Below, piece after piece: positions 1 to 9,101 of a stretch of DNA of 58,522 bases (its first letter is position 1; each line of letters opens with the position of its first letter). Source of the stretch: Alphaproteobacteria bacterium (lineage in GTDB: Bacteria > Pseudomonadota > Alphaproteobacteria > Acetobacterales > Acetobacteraceae); the NCBI GenBank assembly GCA_016869735.1, contig VGDL01000017.1:1-58522 (forward strand). Direction: 5' to 3'. The position numbers were made by a program, and so were the translations under genes. The notes beneath the pieces are model-generated. The model had not been told where the DNA came from, made no database searches, and saw only the letters and a list, made by a program, of their open reading frames with translations.

Positions 1-458
1 TGTGCAAGCGTATTCGCACTCGGCGTCTTGCGCGCTCCGTTTTCCATGCGCCAGTCAAAAAAGCTTGTCACCTCGGCGGATGTGAGTGCCACCGCTTTGC
101 GTTCTGAGAAATATGGAACTGCATAGGTTTTCAAGAATGCAAGGATCGCCTTTACCCGCTTAGTCGTGACACCTGCTCTGCTATTACCAATCTCATATTC
201 AGTAACCAGTTGCTTGAAGCTGGTTGCGCTATTTGATCTCCCAAGCTTCGCGTTAATACGCAGCTCATCAAGTAGATCGTCGGCGAACTTGCGCGCCTCA
301 TACAAATCAGAAGTACCGGTGCCGCGATAAACATATCCCGGTTCATTCGGCAGCTTGATCCGGCAGATCCATAGCTGCTTTGGGCGATCTTCGAGCTGGT
401 AAATGACGATTTTACCGTCGCGAAAGCTCTGCCGATTGATGATTCTGCCGTTAGACAT
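1..458 (-). CDS. Tyrosine-recombinase integrase, N-terminal part (gene runs off the left edge)
   Basis: The frame is open from an ATG at 456-458 to the window edge, about 152 residues, with no stop. It begins MSNGRIINRQSFRDGK and later has a segment of the type T-S-F-K-Q-L-V-T-E-Y-E, then T-T-K-R-V-K-A-I-L-A-F-L, then L-T-S-A-E-V-T-S-F-F-D-W-R. This is the usual layout of the N-terminal region and SAM-like core-binding domain of phage and island integrases. The catalytic domain (R..H-R-Y) would lie outside the window, so activity cannot be judged. The gene points away from the tRNA-Thr 3' end 118 bp away, the classic arrangement for an integrase beside its attachment site. Base composition is visibly more AT-rich than the rest of the window, which supports foreign origin. 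The family call is from motif layout only. Confidence 0.72.
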   Translation of the reverse strand, partial: MSNGRIINRQSFRDGKIVIYQLEDRPKQLWICRIKLPNEPGYVYRGTGTSDLYEARKFADDLLDELRINAKLGRSNSATSFKQLVTEYEIGNSRAGVTTKRVKAILAFLKTYAVPYFSERKAVALTSAEVTSFFDWRMENGARKTPSANTLA

Positions 459-495
459 AACCCCAGGATATCAGGAGCGGCGGTGCAGGGTGAAG

Positions 496-512
496 TGTAA
501 TACTCTGTAATA
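496..512. repeat. Two direct TGTAATA repeats upstream of the integrase
   Basis: TGTAATA occurs at 496-502 and again at 506-512, exactly one helical turn apart, between the integrase start (458) and the tRNA 3' end (577). Tandem heptamers at 10-bp spacing in this position could be arm-type integrase sites or an operator. That role is inferred. Confidence 0.35.
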
Positions 513-576
513 TGCCCAACTTCCGCCACCTCAGCGGAGCGACTTCGGTCTAACTAATTGATTTTATGAGAACAAA

Positions 577-651
<75 letters not shown>

Positions 652-744
652 CAAGGTCTGCTTGGACGCGCTCCCTCTAGCCCCAGCCAGGGGCGTCCCG
701 CAACCCCTTGATGCCAGGCCCGCCCACTACCAATTTTTGCCGGC

Positions 745-909
745 ATGGAAAAGCAAGGCAAAACCCCGCCCAAGCCTGCCCCAACGCGTGAGGAAAGGCT
801 GGCCGCGGCCCTCAGGGAGAATCTTCGCCGCCGCAAGGCGCAGACACGGGCGAGGGATGCCGCGGAAGCGCCCCGGAAGCCGGAAAGCCCGGAAAAGCCG
901 GGGGCATAG
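745..909 (+). CDS. Small basic hypothetical protein (54 aa)
   Basis: The ATG at 745 opens a 54-residue frame ending TAG at 907-909. The product begins MEKQGKTPPKPAPTREERLA, then carries a basic amphipathic stretch (L-R-E-N-L-R-R-R-K-A-Q) and ends in a Pro/Glu/Lys-rich tail. Short alphaproteobacterial proteins with the signature LAAALRENLRRRKAQ are common, which is why I call this coding although it is below usual length cut-offs. The function is not known; a nucleic-acid- or ribosome-associated role would be a guess from charge. The start has only a weak Shine-Dalgarno. It lies 89 bp upstream of accD on the same strand. Confidence 0.6.
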   Translation: MEKQGKTPPKPAPTREERLAAALRENLRRRKAQTRARDAAEAPRKPESPEKPGA

Positions 910-998
910 GCCAGACAGGGCGCTCACTTTCCCCCAGCTACCCATCTGGGCTATTCCCCCCAGATCAAGGCCGTCAGGCCCAAGCTTAAGGATGTGCC

Positions 999-1892
999 AT
1001 GAACTGGATCAGCGATTGGGCCCTGCCGAAGATCCAGGGTCTGTTCAAGCGGGAAGCGCCGGAAAACCTTTGGCATAATTGCCCCGCCTGCCAGCAGATG
1101 ATTTTTCATCGTGATCTGGAAAAGGCGCTGCGTGTTTGCTCCCATTGCGGGCATCACATGCGCTTGGGTGCAGCGCAGCGGCTGGAAGCAACGCTCGAAC
1201 CCGGTTTTTCGCGCATTGAATTGCCCAAGGCGCCGGCTGATCCGCTGCGCTTTCGGGACCAGCGCCGTTACGCGGATAGGCTGCGCGAAAGCCAGACCAA
1301 GACCAGCATGGATGATGCCGTGGCGGTGGCGCATGGGACCATCAATGGCCAGCGCGCCGTCGTGGCTGCTTTCGAATTTGCCTTCATGGGCGGTTCCATG
1401 GGTGCCGGCGTGGGTGAGGCGATTGTCACCGCCGCCAAGCTTGCCGTGTTGCAGGATGCGCCGCTGATCGTGTTTACCGCCTCGGGCGGGGCGCGCATGC
1501 AGGAAGGGGCCATCAGCCTGATGCAAATGCCGCGCACCGTGATTGCAACGCGCCTGGTGAAAGAAGCGGGCCTGCCCTTCATCACGGTGCTGTGTGACCC
1601 AACCACGGGCGGTGTCACGGCCAGCTTCGCCATGCTGGGCGATATCCAAATTGCTGAGCCAGGTGCGATGATCGGCTTCGCCGGCGCGCGGGTGATTGAA
1701 CAGACCGTGCGCGAAAAACTGCCGGAAGGTTTTCAGCGCGCCGAATATCTGCTGGAACACGGCATTCTGGATATGGTGGTGAAGCGGGGTGAGATGCGTG
1801 AAACCCTGGCCCGCGTGATTTCGCTGCTGCGCCAGCCCCTGCTGGAACGCAGCGATGAAGAAGCCGAAGCCGCCGCCGCACCGGCCGAATAA
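999..1892 (+). CDS. accD: Acetyl-CoA carboxylase carboxyltransferase subunit beta
   Basis: AccD pairs with AccA to transfer the carboxyl group from carboxybiotin to acetyl-CoA, making malonyl-CoA for fatty-acid synthesis in the cytosol. The 297-residue length is typical. A four-cysteine zinc ribbon is visible near the N-terminus (C28-x2-C31 and C47-x2-C50). The crotonase-fold carboxyltransferase core contains F-M-G-G-S-M-G and the S-G-G-A-R-M-Q-E-G oxyanion-hole segment. The start is ATG 999 preceded by AAGGA. The next gene, folC, begins 5 bp after the stop; accD-folC is a widespread proteobacterial arrangement and implies co-transcription. Confidence 0.97.
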   Translation: MNWISDWALPKIQGLFKREAPENLWHNCPACQQMIFHRDLEKALRVCSHCGHHMRLGAAQRLEATLEPGFSRIELPKAPADPLRFRDQRRYADRLRESQTKTSMDDAVAVAHGTINGQRAVVAAFEFAFMGGSMGAGVGEAIVTAAKLAVLQDAPLIVFTASGGARMQEGAISLMQMPRTVIATRLVKEAGLPFITVLCDPTTGGVTASFAMLGDIQIAEPGAMIGFAGARVIEQTVREKLPEGFQRAEYLLEHGILDMVVKRGEMRETLARVISLLRQPLLERSDEEAEAAAAPAE

Positions 1893-1897
1893 ATCCC

Positions 1898-3169
1898 TTG
1901 TCCCGCGCTGAAGCGATTGTGGAGCGTCTCCATTCGCTCCATCCCAAGCTTATTGATCTGAGCCTGGGCCGGATGGAGGCTTTGCTGGCGAAGCTTGGCC
2001 ATCCGGAACAGCGCTTGCCGCCGGTCATTCACGTGGCGGGGACGAATGGCAAGGGTTCTACCTGTGCTTTTTTGCGCGCGATTGGCGAAGCGGCAGGCCA
2101 GCGCGTGCATGTCTATACCTCGCCCCATCTAGTGCGGTTTCATGAACGCATCCGCCTTGCGGGGGAGTTTGTGACAGATGAGGCTTTGACCGCGACACTG
2201 GAAGAAATGGAAGCGGTGAATGCCGGCGCGCCGATCACGGTGTTTGAAGTGACGACCGCCGCCGCCTTTGTGCTGTTCAGCCGTGTGCCGGCTGATTTGC
2301 TGGTGCTGGAAGTGGGCCTGGGTGGGCGGCTTGATGCGACCAATGTCGTACCGCGCCCGGTGGCATCGGCGATTACCTCCATTTCCATGGATCATATGGA
2401 TTTCCTGGGCGATACGCTCGGCAAGATTGCGGGGGAGAAAGCCGGCATCATGCGCGCCGGTGTGCCCTGCGCGACAGGCGCGCAAGCGGCCGAAGCGCTG
2501 GAAGTGATCAGCGCCGTTGCAGCCGAACGCGGCGCGAAGCTACTGCGCCGTGGGCAGGACTGGTTTTGTGAGGCAAGGCCAGATGGCTTGCTCTACCGTG
2601 ATGCTGCGGGCGCGCTGAGCCTGCCGCCGCCTGGCCTGATCGGCCCACATCAGGCGGATAATGCCGGCATTGCCATCACCGCCTTGCGCGCCGCTGGCCT
2701 GCCCTGGCTGAATGACGCAGCGATTGCGCACGGCATTGCGCAGGCGTCCTGGCCCGCGCGCTTGCAACGTTTGCATGGGCGCTTGGCAGCGCTGCTGCCT
2801 GCGGGTTTTTCGCTCTGGCTCGATGGCGGACATAATGCCGGCGCGGGGCAGGCGCTCGCCCAGCATTTCACGCAATGGCGCGATCAGCCTTTGCACCTTG
2901 TGATTGGCATGAAGCAGGGCAAGGCGAGTGCGGCATTCCTCCGCCCCTTGCTGCCCTTCGCCAACACCATTCATGCGGTGGCTGAACCTGGCCAGCATCT
3001 CGCGATGAGTGTCGCGGATATCATCACCGCCAGCGGCGGTGTCGCCGAACCAGGCCCCACGATTACGGAAGCGCTCGGCAAGATCGCCGCCAAAGCCAAG
3101 CCGGGGCGCGTGCTGATTGCGGGCAGTCTTTATCTGGCGGGGGAAGTCTTGAAGGCTGAACTTGCTTGA
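1898..3169 (+). CDS. folC: Bifunctional dihydrofolate synthase / folylpolyglutamate synthase
   Basis: FolC adds L-glutamate to dihydropteroate and then to tetrahydrofolates, using ATP, in the cytosol. The protein has the Mur-ligase-like P-loop G-T-N-G-K-G-S at residues ~48-54 and the downstream F.S.DHMDFLGDT region followed by the E-K-A-G-I-M-R segment. The C-terminal domain contains L-D-G-G-H-N. The length of 423 aa is normal. The only start consistent with full length is TTG at 1898, 5 bp behind the accD stop, so translation is probably coupled. It converges on the catalase-like gene with 43 bp between, where I see no clear terminator. Confidence 0.95.
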   Translation: MSRAEAIVERLHSLHPKLIDLSLGRMEALLAKLGHPEQRLPPVIHVAGTNGKGSTCAFLRAIGEAAGQRVHVYTSPHLVRFHERIRLAGEFVTDEALTATLEEMEAVNAGAPITVFEVTTAAAFVLFSRVPADLLVLEVGLGGRLDATNVVPRPVASAITSISMDHMDFLGDTLGKIAGEKAGIMRAGVPCATGAQAAEALEVISAVAAERGAKLLRRGQDWFCEARPDGLLYRDAAGALSLPPPGLIGPHQADNAGIAITALRAAGLPWLNDAAIAHGIAQASWPARLQRLHGRLAALLPAGFSLWLDGGHNAGAGQALAQHFTQWRDQPLHLVIGMKQGKASAAFLRPLLPFANTIHAVAEPGQHLAMSVADIITASGGVAEPGPTITEALGKIAAKAKPGRVLIAGSLYLAGEVLKAELA

Positions 3170-3212
3170 AGGTCAGCCAATCAAACTTCAGCCCGTTTCG
3201 ATAATCAGCTTC

Positions 3213-4223
3213 CTATTGCGTCCGGCGTGACAGCGAAACAGCGTAAGAAGCAGCCCGCGCCTGCAGGACCGGATCATCGCTCATCTCAATGCCTGGCGCT
3301 TGATCCAGGATCATGAAGCTGATCGGATCACATGCCCCGCCGGGGCCGGCGGAAACCTCGGTCACGGTCAGGCGACCTACAATGGCGCGCGGCCGATCAT
3401 CGGGCCAGGCGATGGTCGGGTTCAGCAAATCATCGCCCTGCCCCGGGAATTGCAGCACCATATCGAATTCAACGGGGGCAGACGCAACGCGCCGACGCAG
3501 GTCATCAGCCAGAAAGTTATTGCCCAGACTCTGCATCTGCTCCGCTGTCAGGCGTTCCACACCCGCGCGCGGTTCAAACACCCAGCGCGCTGGGCGAACC
3601 TGGCCATCCTGCCCACGGAACATGAAGGTATTCACCCCCCAGTAAGGCGTAGTGGCAAAGCTCGCCGGTGGTGCATTGGCCGCCAAAAAGCGGCCCTGAT
3701 TGCCAACCGAAGGATTGGCTGCAACGAAGGCGGCGAAGGCCGCTGCACGCTCTGCATTCGGTCGTCCAGTCGCCGGATCATTCGCGCGCGCCAGCAAACC
3801 ATTCACCAACGCTTGCGGCGTGGGCGAACCGAACACCGGCGCCGAGATATTCGCCATTTCAAATAAATCGCCAGAAGGTGCTTCGAAGCGAATAGAAAGG
3901 CCACGCGTGCCGCGCGCGGTGTCTGACGCATTGGGATTGGCGCCCGCCACACCAAAGCGGATCAATGCCGTATTGCGCTGGCCGCTGAAAACGGGCGCCA
4001 CTGAAAGCCGGGTGCCTTCGGCAGTCGCCACGAAATGCCCCGCCGCGCAAAGGCCCTTGGGATGGCTTGGGCGATGGGTGCGCACTGGCCCAAGCACGGC
4101 TTCAAAGGCATCCACAATCGCCTCAGGGCTGGGCTGTGAAAAAGCCGGACCTGATCCGCCGAGAAGTGCCGCCATGGCAGCACCAGCAGCTAGGGCACGC
4201 AAGCTTGGGCGTATGGCGAGCAT
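3213..4223 (-). CDS. Secreted catalase-family peroxidase (SrpA-like minimal catalase)
   Basis: This is a 336-residue catalase-fold protein, much shorter than monofunctional catalases (~480 aa) and therefore of the small catalase-related peroxidase type. It has an N-terminal signal peptide (basic start, then ALAAGAAMAALLGG and a cleavage region near A-F-S-Q). H-P-K-G-x4-G-H, R-G-L-S-I-R-F and A-P-V-F follow, with a C-terminal S-D-D-P-V-L...R-A-A-S-Y-A-V-S-L-S-R-R carrying the expected haem-ligand tyrosine. I chose ATG 4223 because GGAGAG sits 8 nt upstream and the signal peptide starts there; an in-frame ATG 36 nt earlier has no such site. Likely role: haem-dependent peroxide removal in the periplasm. 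Confidence 0.85.
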   Translation of the reverse strand: MLAIRPSLRALAAGAAMAALLGGSGPAFSQPSPEAIVDAFEAVLGPVRTHRPSHPKGLCAAGHFVATAEGTRLSVAPVFSGQRNTALIRFGVAGANPNASDTARGTRGLSIRFEAPSGDLFEMANISAPVFGSPTPQALVNGLLARANDPATGRPNAERAAAFAAFVAANPSVGNQGRFLAANAPPASFATTPYWGVNTFMFRGQDGQVRPARWVFEPRAGVERLTAEQMQSLGNNFLADDLRRRVASAPVEFDMVLQFPGQGDDLLNPTIAWPDDRPRAIVGRLTVTEVSAGPGGACDPISFMILDQAPGIEMSDDPVLQARAASYAVSLSRRTQ

Positions 4224-4342
4224 GAAGCTTTCTCTCCGGCCAGTGATTGATGAAACCAAGCTTCGGGTTCGTGCCTTGGCTTATAATCAGTCTTACACGT
4301 TTCGTTTATCAGAGTCAAAAAATTTCGCTGTAATGCGCTTGG

Positions 4343-5230
4343 CTAAGCTTGCTTGCGTTCAATCAGACTACGCCTAATTTTCCGCCCGCGCTTGATACGA
4401 TCCTCAATGAAACCCGCTTCCCCACGGCGAATGGCACGGCCAAAGGCATGCGCATCCTCAGAAAAGCGCGACAGCATCTCAAGCACCGCTTCGCGATTAT
4501 TCAGAAACACATCGCGCCACATATCAACATCGGATGCCGCGATGCGGGTGAAATCCCGGAAACCCGATGCCGCGAATTTCAGCACCGCTTCCTTGGTTTC
4601 CTCCGCCAGATCATCCGCCGTGCCGCAAATGGTGAAGGCAATCAGATGCGGCAGATGGCTGACAATGGCGACCACCTTGTCATGCGTGATGGGGTCCATG
4701 GTTTCGATCATGGAACCGCAGCGCCGCCACAATTCCTTCACTTTTTCGACCGCTGCCGAGTCACTATCGGGCAGAGGAGTCACGATGCAGTAGCGGCCTT
4801 CAAACAATTCCGGAAAACCTGCATCCGGGCCGGAATATTCGGTGCCTGCCATGGGATGCGCTGGCACCAAATGCACATCCGCCGGCAATAAGGGCGCCAA
4901 ATCACGAAGCACGCTGCCCTTGGTAGAACCAACATCGGTCAGCACCGCACCCGGTGCCAGATGCGGCGCGATATGCCGCATGGCATCGGCATAGGCACCA
5001 ACGGGGATGCAAAAAATCACGCCATCGCAGCCTTCAACGGCGCGCGCGGCATCGGCTTCCACCACATCCGCAAGACCCAATTCGCGCACGCGCTGGAGTG
5101 TCTCAGCCCGCCGCGTGGTGACCACAATGGTCTTCGCGATATCGCCGCGCTTATTGGCGACCCGCGCAATGGAAGACCCGATCAGCCCAATGCCAACCAG
5201 GCACAGCCTATTGAACAGCGGTTCAGCCAT
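4343..5230 (-). CDS. Prephenate/arogenate dehydrogenase family protein (TyrA/TyrC type)
   Basis: NAD(P)-dependent oxidative decarboxylation of prephenate (or arogenate) towards tyrosine is the predicted reaction. A Rossmann motif G-I-G-L-I-G-S-S lies about residues 12-19. Downstream are D-V-G-S-T-K-G, H-P-M-A-G-T-E and V-A-I-V-S-H-L-P-H, all standard in prephenate dehydrogenases. The 295-residue length is normal for a monofunctional enzyme. ATG 5230 is chosen because it overlaps the end of the aminotransferase gene by 8 bp and starts directly at the Rossmann domain; a longer frame would run into that gene. Last gene of a three-gene aromatic amino-acid operon. Confidence 0.92.
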   Translation of the reverse strand: MAEPLFNRLCLVGIGLIGSSIARVANKRGDIAKTIVVTTRRAETLQRVRELGLADVVEADAARAVEGCDGVIFCIPVGAYADAMRHIAPHLAPGAVLTDVGSTKGSVLRDLAPLLPADVHLVPAHPMAGTEYSGPDAGFPELFEGRYCIVTPLPDSDSAAVEKVKELWRRCGSMIETMDPITHDKVVAIVSHLPHLIAFTICGTADDLAEETKEAVLKFAASGFRDFTRIAASDVDMWRDVFLNNREAVLEMLSRFSEDAHAFGRAIRRGEAGFIEDRIKRGRKIRRSLIERKQA

Positions 5231-6314
5231 GTTGCGCCATGAAGGCTGCAACGGCATCGGCCACCATCTGGCATTCCTCACCCGTGCCAATGCTGATACG
5301 GAGACACGCCGGCAGCCCATAGCTGCCCATGGCGCGCATGATCAGCCCGCGTGCTTTCAGCGCCGCATCGGCCGCCTTGGCCTTTTCCGGAGAACCGAAA
5401 TCCGCCAGCAAAAAATTCCCCTCACTCGGCCAAACCTTCACGCCAGCGGCGGTCAGCGCTGCCGCCAGCTTGCCGCGCCATTCGGTATTATGTGCGATGG
5501 ATTTTTCGATCCAGCCCGCTTCCTTCACCGCCGCAATACCGGCTACCATAGCCGCCGCATTCACATTGAAGGGACCTCGCACGCGCGACAGCACACCCAC
5601 CACCGCTGCCGGCGCATAGGCCCAGCCAAGCCGCATGCCACCAAGCCCGAATATTTTGGAGAAGGTGCGCGTCATCACCGTATTGCCGCCACCCGCATCC
5701 ACCAGCGCCGCACCCGCATCATAATCCGGCCGCGTGACATATTCGGCATAGGCAGAATCAAGCACCAGCAGAATGTCATCGCGCAGCCCCGCGCGCAGGC
5801 GCACAATTTCAGACTGCGGCAGGATCGAACCAGTCGGGTTGTTCGGGTTGGCAAGGCACACCAATTTCGTGCGCGGCCCCACCGCCGCCAGCATCGCATC
5901 CACATCCACAGTCAAGTTGCGTTCCGGCACCTTGATGATGCGGCAGCCGGCCCAACGCCCAGTGATGTCGTACATCATGAAACCATGGGCGGACATCACC
6001 AACTCGGTCCCCTCACCGCCATAGGCAAGGATCAGCAGCGCGAGCAATTCATCGGAGCCATTGCCGCAAACAATCCGCGCGGGGTCGAGGCCAAAGCGCG
6101 CGCCAATCGCTTCCCGCAAGGCAGCGGCACCACCATCGGGGTAGCGATGCGCCTCGGCGGCCATGTTGCAAATGGCTTCAATGGCGCCAGGCGGTGGGCC
6201 GAAGGCGCCTTCATTGGATGAAAGCTTCACCACGCGATTGACGCCGGGGAGTTTCGATTCGCCCCCGACGTAAGGCTCCACCGAAAGGATCGAAGGGCGC
6301 GGCATCACAGTCAT
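5223..6314 (-). CDS. hisC: Histidinol-phosphate / aromatic aminotransferase, HisC family
   Basis: This is a PLP fold-type I aminotransferase of 363 aa. Characteristic elements are S-S-N-E-G-x-F-G-P-P near residue 32, G-N-G-S-D-E-L, N-P-N-N-P-T-G, and the PLP-lysine segment [16 protein letters not shown]. By family it transfers the amino group between glutamate and imidazole-acetol phosphate. Its location between a chorismate mutase and a prephenate dehydrogenase suggests that phenylpyruvate, 4-hydroxyphenylpyruvate or prephenate is a substrate as well, as in other bacteria where this paralogue sits in the aromatic operon. ATG 6314 overlaps the upstream stop (ATGA). The hisC symbol is by family; the physiological substrate is inferred from neighbours. 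Confidence 0.9.
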   Translation of the reverse strand: MTVMPRPSILSVEPYVGGESKLPGVNRVVKLSSNEGAFGPPPGAIEAICNMAAEAHRYPDGGAAALREAIGARFGLDPARIVCGNGSDELLALLILAYGGEGTELVMSAHGFMMYDITGRWAGCRIIKVPERNLTVDVDAMLAAVGPRTKLVCLANPNNPTGSILPQSEIVRLRAGLRDDILLVLDSAYAEYVTRPDYDAGAALVDAGGGNTVMTRTFSKIFGLGGMRLGWAYAPAAVVGVLSRVRGPFNVNAAAMVAGIAAVKEAGWIEKSIAHNTEWRGKLAAALTAAGVKVWPSEGNFLLADFGSPEKAKAADAALKARGLIMRAMGSYGLPACLRISIGTGEECQMVADAVAAFMAQHG

Positions 6315-7147
6315 GACACATCTCCAGCAACGGGCACGGCGTAGGCGCCCAGCAGAACGGCATTAAGCCCGGCAAGCCGCGGATCGCCCGCGGCGATAAA
6401 CTCATCAGTTTCAACAAGCGCCAAGCCACGTCCGCCTTGGCGGATAAGGCTCAGTATGCGCCCGGCAAGCCCGGCATCCGTCAGCAAACGCGCAAAGCTT
6501 TCGCGCGAAGCCTCGGCGCTGCCTTCCAGGCGCAATAGGCTGCGATCCTCGCCTGAGGCATCCGGCGGCACCGGTGCCACCACCAGCGCCGCATCGGCGC
6601 GTGTGGCATCGGCCAGGAAGGGCAGGCGCGCCACCACAGAAAGCCGGGGCGCTTCAAGGATTTGCCACCAGGCGCCCTCACCTTCCCCAGCAAGTGTCGG
6701 CAGCACGGCGACCGATGCCTTACCAGCGCTCAACGCCGCCAGCGCCTGGGCAGGTGAGGCAAAGGGCGCGAGCGGCGTGGCTGTGCCGAAATGCTCCCGC
6801 GCCAAAGCCAGCGTTTGGGCCGCTTCGCCAGATGCCGCGACAGCAGCGGTAAAGGCGCCCTGAATGGCGGTATGCGCCATGAAAATATGCCGCCAAATGC
6901 GCACCACAGCCCCACGGGAAAGCGCGCCGGAATGTCGGGTGAGCAGGCGGCGCAGCACCGCCGCTTCCCGCCCTGGCCGAAGCGGAGACCCCCCACCCGT
7001 CTTGGCGCGGCTTGCCGCCATGCGCGCCACCACGGCGGCGCGGCGCATCAGCACATCATGCATGGCGTCATCCAGCGCATCTATTTCGGCGCGGAGCGCA
7101 GCAAGGGCGGGATCAGGGCTTAGCGGGGCGGGGGCTTTATCGTTCAT
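6311..7147 (-). CDS. Chorismate mutase (AroQ type) with degenerate prephenate-dehydratase-like C-terminal domain
   Basis: Residues ~10-95 form an AroQ helical chorismate mutase (L-R-x-E-I-D-A-L-D-D, then helical R-R-A-A-V-V and R-P-G-R-E-A). They convert chorismate to prephenate. The remaining ~180 residues begin [11 protein letters not shown] and continue with an alanine-rich domain. It resembles the substrate-binding lobe of prephenate dehydratase, but the catalytic T-R-F appears only as A-T-R-A (residues ~200). I therefore doubt dehydratase activity. The start ATG 7147 fits the AroQ domain; the longer upstream frame overlaps metX and is spurious. First gene of the operon, with a 114-bp divergent region shared with metX. 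Confidence 0.82.
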   Translation of the reverse strand: MNDKAPAPLSPDPALAALRAEIDALDDAMHDVLMRRAAVVARMAASRAKTGGGSPLRPGREAAVLRRLLTRHSGALSRGAVVRIWRHIFMAHTAIQGAFTAAVAASGEAAQTLALAREHFGTATPLAPFASPAQALAALSAGKASVAVLPTLAGEGEGAWWQILEAPRLSVVARLPFLADATRADAALVVAPVPPDASGEDRSLLRLEGSAEASRESFARLLTDAGLAGRILSLIRQGGRGLALVETDEFIAAGDPRLAGLNAVLLGAYAVPVAGDVS

Positions 7148-7200
7148 GCGGGACCAAATCTTCAACGCAGCAATACCCCCCACATCGCTGCGCGCCAAGC

Positions 7201-7243
7201 GCCCCCTCTCGTCACACGCCAAGGTTGCGCCTGGGGAGGGGGC
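7201..7243 (+). promoter_or_regulatory. Hairpin in the metX 5' leader
   Basis: GCCCCCTC (7201-7208) and GAGGGGGC (7236-7243) form a perfect 8-bp GC stem around a 27-nt loop, ending 18 nt before the metX ATG. Leaders of methionine genes in alphaproteobacteria often carry SAM-sensing RNAs, but I could not match this one to the SAM-II or SAM/SAH consensus. It may instead be a simple attenuating stem or chance in GC-rich DNA. Confidence 0.3.
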
Positions 7244-7261
7244 CAGCGTAATAGTCCCTGC

Positions 7262-8416
7262 ATGAGCCAAGCCATTGCCCCGCTGCCCGATGTGGACCAT
7301 CAGGCCGCCCACTTCCCGGATGGGCTTGCGCTGGATTGCGGCGCGGTCGTGGCGCCCCTGACCGTCGCCTATCGGACCTTCGGCAAGCTGAACGCCAAGG
7401 CCTGCAATGCGGTGCTGATCTGCCACGCGCTGACGGGCGACCAATATGTCGCGGAAAATCACCCCATCACCGGCAAGCCTGGCTGGTGGGAGAATATCAT
7501 CGGCCCCGGCAAGCCGCTGGATACGGATCGCTATTTTCTTGTTTGCGCCAATGTGCTGGGCGGCTGCATGGGCACCACAGGGCCACGCAGCGAAATGACG
7601 GATGCGGCGGGGCGCGGGCTTGGCCGGCCCTGGGGGACGGATTTTCCCTCGGTCACCATTCGCGACATGGTGCGCGCGCAGAAGCGCCTGATGGAAAGCC
7701 TTGGCATCAACCGCTGGCTGGCCGTGATTGGCGGGTCCATGGGCGGGATGCAGGTGCTGGAATGGGCAGCAACCTACCCTGAGGCGGTCTATGCCGCGGC
7801 CCCCATCGCCACCGCGGCACATCATTCGGCACAAAACATCGCTTTCCATGAAGTCGGGCGCGCGGCCATTCATTCCGATCCTGATTGGCAGGGCGGGCGC
7901 TATTGGGAAGCGGGCATCATCCCGGCCAAGGGGCTTTCTGTTGCGCGCATGGTCGCGCACATCACCTATTTGTCGGAAAAGGCACTAACCCGGAAATTCG
8001 GCCGGCGGCTGCGCGGTGCCTCGGCACTCACCTTCCTGGAAGATGTGTTTGAGGTGGAGAGTTACCTCCGCCACCAGGGCTCCACCTTCGTGCGGCGCTT
8101 TGATGCCAATTCCTATCTCACCATCACGCGCGCTATGGATTTCTTTGACCTTGCCGCTGATCATGATGGCGATCTGGCCAAGGCGTTTCGCGGCACGGCA
8201 ACGCGGTTTTTTGTGGCGTCCTTCAATAGTGACTGGCTATTCCCCACCAGTGAAAGCCGCACCCTGGTGCGCGCATTGAATATGGCGGCTGCCAATGTCA
8301 GCTTTGTCGAGATTGACAGCGATAAGGGCCATGACGCCTTCCTGCTGGAAGAACCGGATTTCCATCGCGCGCTTGGCGGGTTCCTCGCCGGTTGTGCCGA
8401 ACGGCTTGGGGTGTAG
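7262..8416 (+). CDS. metX: Homoserine O-acetyltransferase
   Basis: Acetylates (or possibly succinylates) L-homoserine with acyl-CoA, the first committed step to methionine, in the cytosol. This is a 384-residue alpha/beta hydrolase. The nucleophile elbow G-G-S-M-G-G places the catalytic serine at residue 159. The C-terminal [10 protein letters not shown] supplies the Asp/His pair. L-T-G-D-Q-Y and [10 protein letters not shown] are family signatures. ATG 7262 is the obvious start. metW follows 3 bp later, the standard alpha/betaproteobacterial pair. Confidence 0.96.
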   Translation: MSQAIAPLPDVDHQAAHFPDGLALDCGAVVAPLTVAYRTFGKLNAKACNAVLICHALTGDQYVAENHPITGKPGWWENIIGPGKPLDTDRYFLVCANVLGGCMGTTGPRSEMTDAAGRGLGRPWGTDFPSVTIRDMVRAQKRLMESLGINRWLAVIGGSMGGMQVLEWAATYPEAVYAAAPIATAAHHSAQNIAFHEVGRAAIHSDPDWQGGRYWEAGIIPAKGLSVARMVAHITYLSEKALTRKFGRRLRGASALTFLEDVFEVESYLRHQGSTFVRRFDANSYLTITRAMDFFDLAADHDGDLAKAFRGTATRFFVASFNSDWLFPTSESRTLVRALNMAAANVSFVEIDSDKGHDAFLLEEPDFHRALGGFLAGCAERLGV

Positions 8417-8419
8417 CGC

Positions 8420-9067
8420 GTGAGCATGGATGGCGTTCAATATGTCGCGAAGAATATGCGCCTTGATCTCAGGCTGATTGCCGAAATGATTCCACATGAC
8501 GCGCGCGTACTTGATATTGGCTGCGGTGATGGCGCGCTGATCGAATATCTGGCGCGCGAAAAACGCGCCGATGCGCGCGGCATTGAAATTGACATGGCGC
8601 AGGTGACCAAGGCGGTCTCAGCGGGGTTAGCCGTGATCCATGGCGATGCGGATAATGATCTGGCCTTCTATCCCGATGGCGCCTTTGATTATGTGGTGCT
8701 GTCACGCACGCTGCAGGCGGTTGAAAAACCGCGTGAGGTATTGCGCCAATTGCTGCGCATCGGGCGGCACGCGATTGTGTCCTTCCCCAATTTTGGCCAT
8801 TGGCAGATGCGCTGGCGTTTGTTGTGGGGCGGGCGGATGCCGGATACGGAAACCTGGAACCGGCCCTGGTATGAAACGCCCAACATCCACCCCTGCACGA
8901 TTACGGATTTCACCGCGCTTTGCGCCCTTGATGGCTATGCGGTGGAACGTTGGCTGGCCGTGGATGATCAGGGGTTGAGAGCGCCTTGGCGGCGCTCCCT
9001 TCGGCTCGCCAATATGTTCGGTGAGCAGGCGCTGTTTATGATGCGCCGGGCCGGGTCTGGCAGCTAG
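8420..9067 (+). CDS. metW: Methionine biosynthesis protein MetW
   Basis: This is a 215-residue class I methyltransferase-fold protein that works with MetX in homoserine acylation. V-L-D-I-G-C-G-D-G (SAM-like motif I) is at residues ~30-38. G-I-E-I-D, H-G-D-A-D and F-D-Y-V-V-L-S-R-T-L-Q follow, then S-F-P-N-F-G-H-W and P-W-Y-E-T-P-N-I-H, all hallmarks of MetW. Translation starts at GTG 8420 or at the in-frame ATG 8426; both lie just behind the metX stop. A stem-loop follows its stop at 9073. Confidence 0.95.
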   Translation: MSMDGVQYVAKNMRLDLRLIAEMIPHDARVLDIGCGDGALIEYLAREKRADARGIEIDMAQVTKAVSAGLAVIHGDADNDLAFYPDGAFDYVVLSRTLQAVEKPREVLRQLLRIGRHAIVSFPNFGHWQMRWRLLWGGRMPDTETWNRPWYETPNIHPCTITDFTALCALDGYAVERWLAVDDQGLRAPWRRSLRLANMFGEQALFMMRRAGSGS

Positions 9068-9072
9068 GCTGC

Positions 9073-9090
9073 GATCCGCCAGCGCGGATC
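9073..9090. terminator. Stem-loop between convergent metW and a Bug gene
   Basis: GATCCGC (9073-9079) and GCGGATC (9084-9090) make a perfect 7-bp stem with a CAGC loop, 6 bp after the metW stop and 11 bp after the stop of the opposing gene. There is no U-run on either strand, so it is a candidate bidirectional terminator or mRNA-end stabiliser. Confidence 0.5.
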
Positions 9091-9101
9091 ACAAAGCACC
9101 A

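Noticed and set aside
7148-7261. A SAM-II or SAM/SAH riboswitch before metX
   Set aside because: I looked for the conserved core sequences and did not find them; only a plain stem is present.
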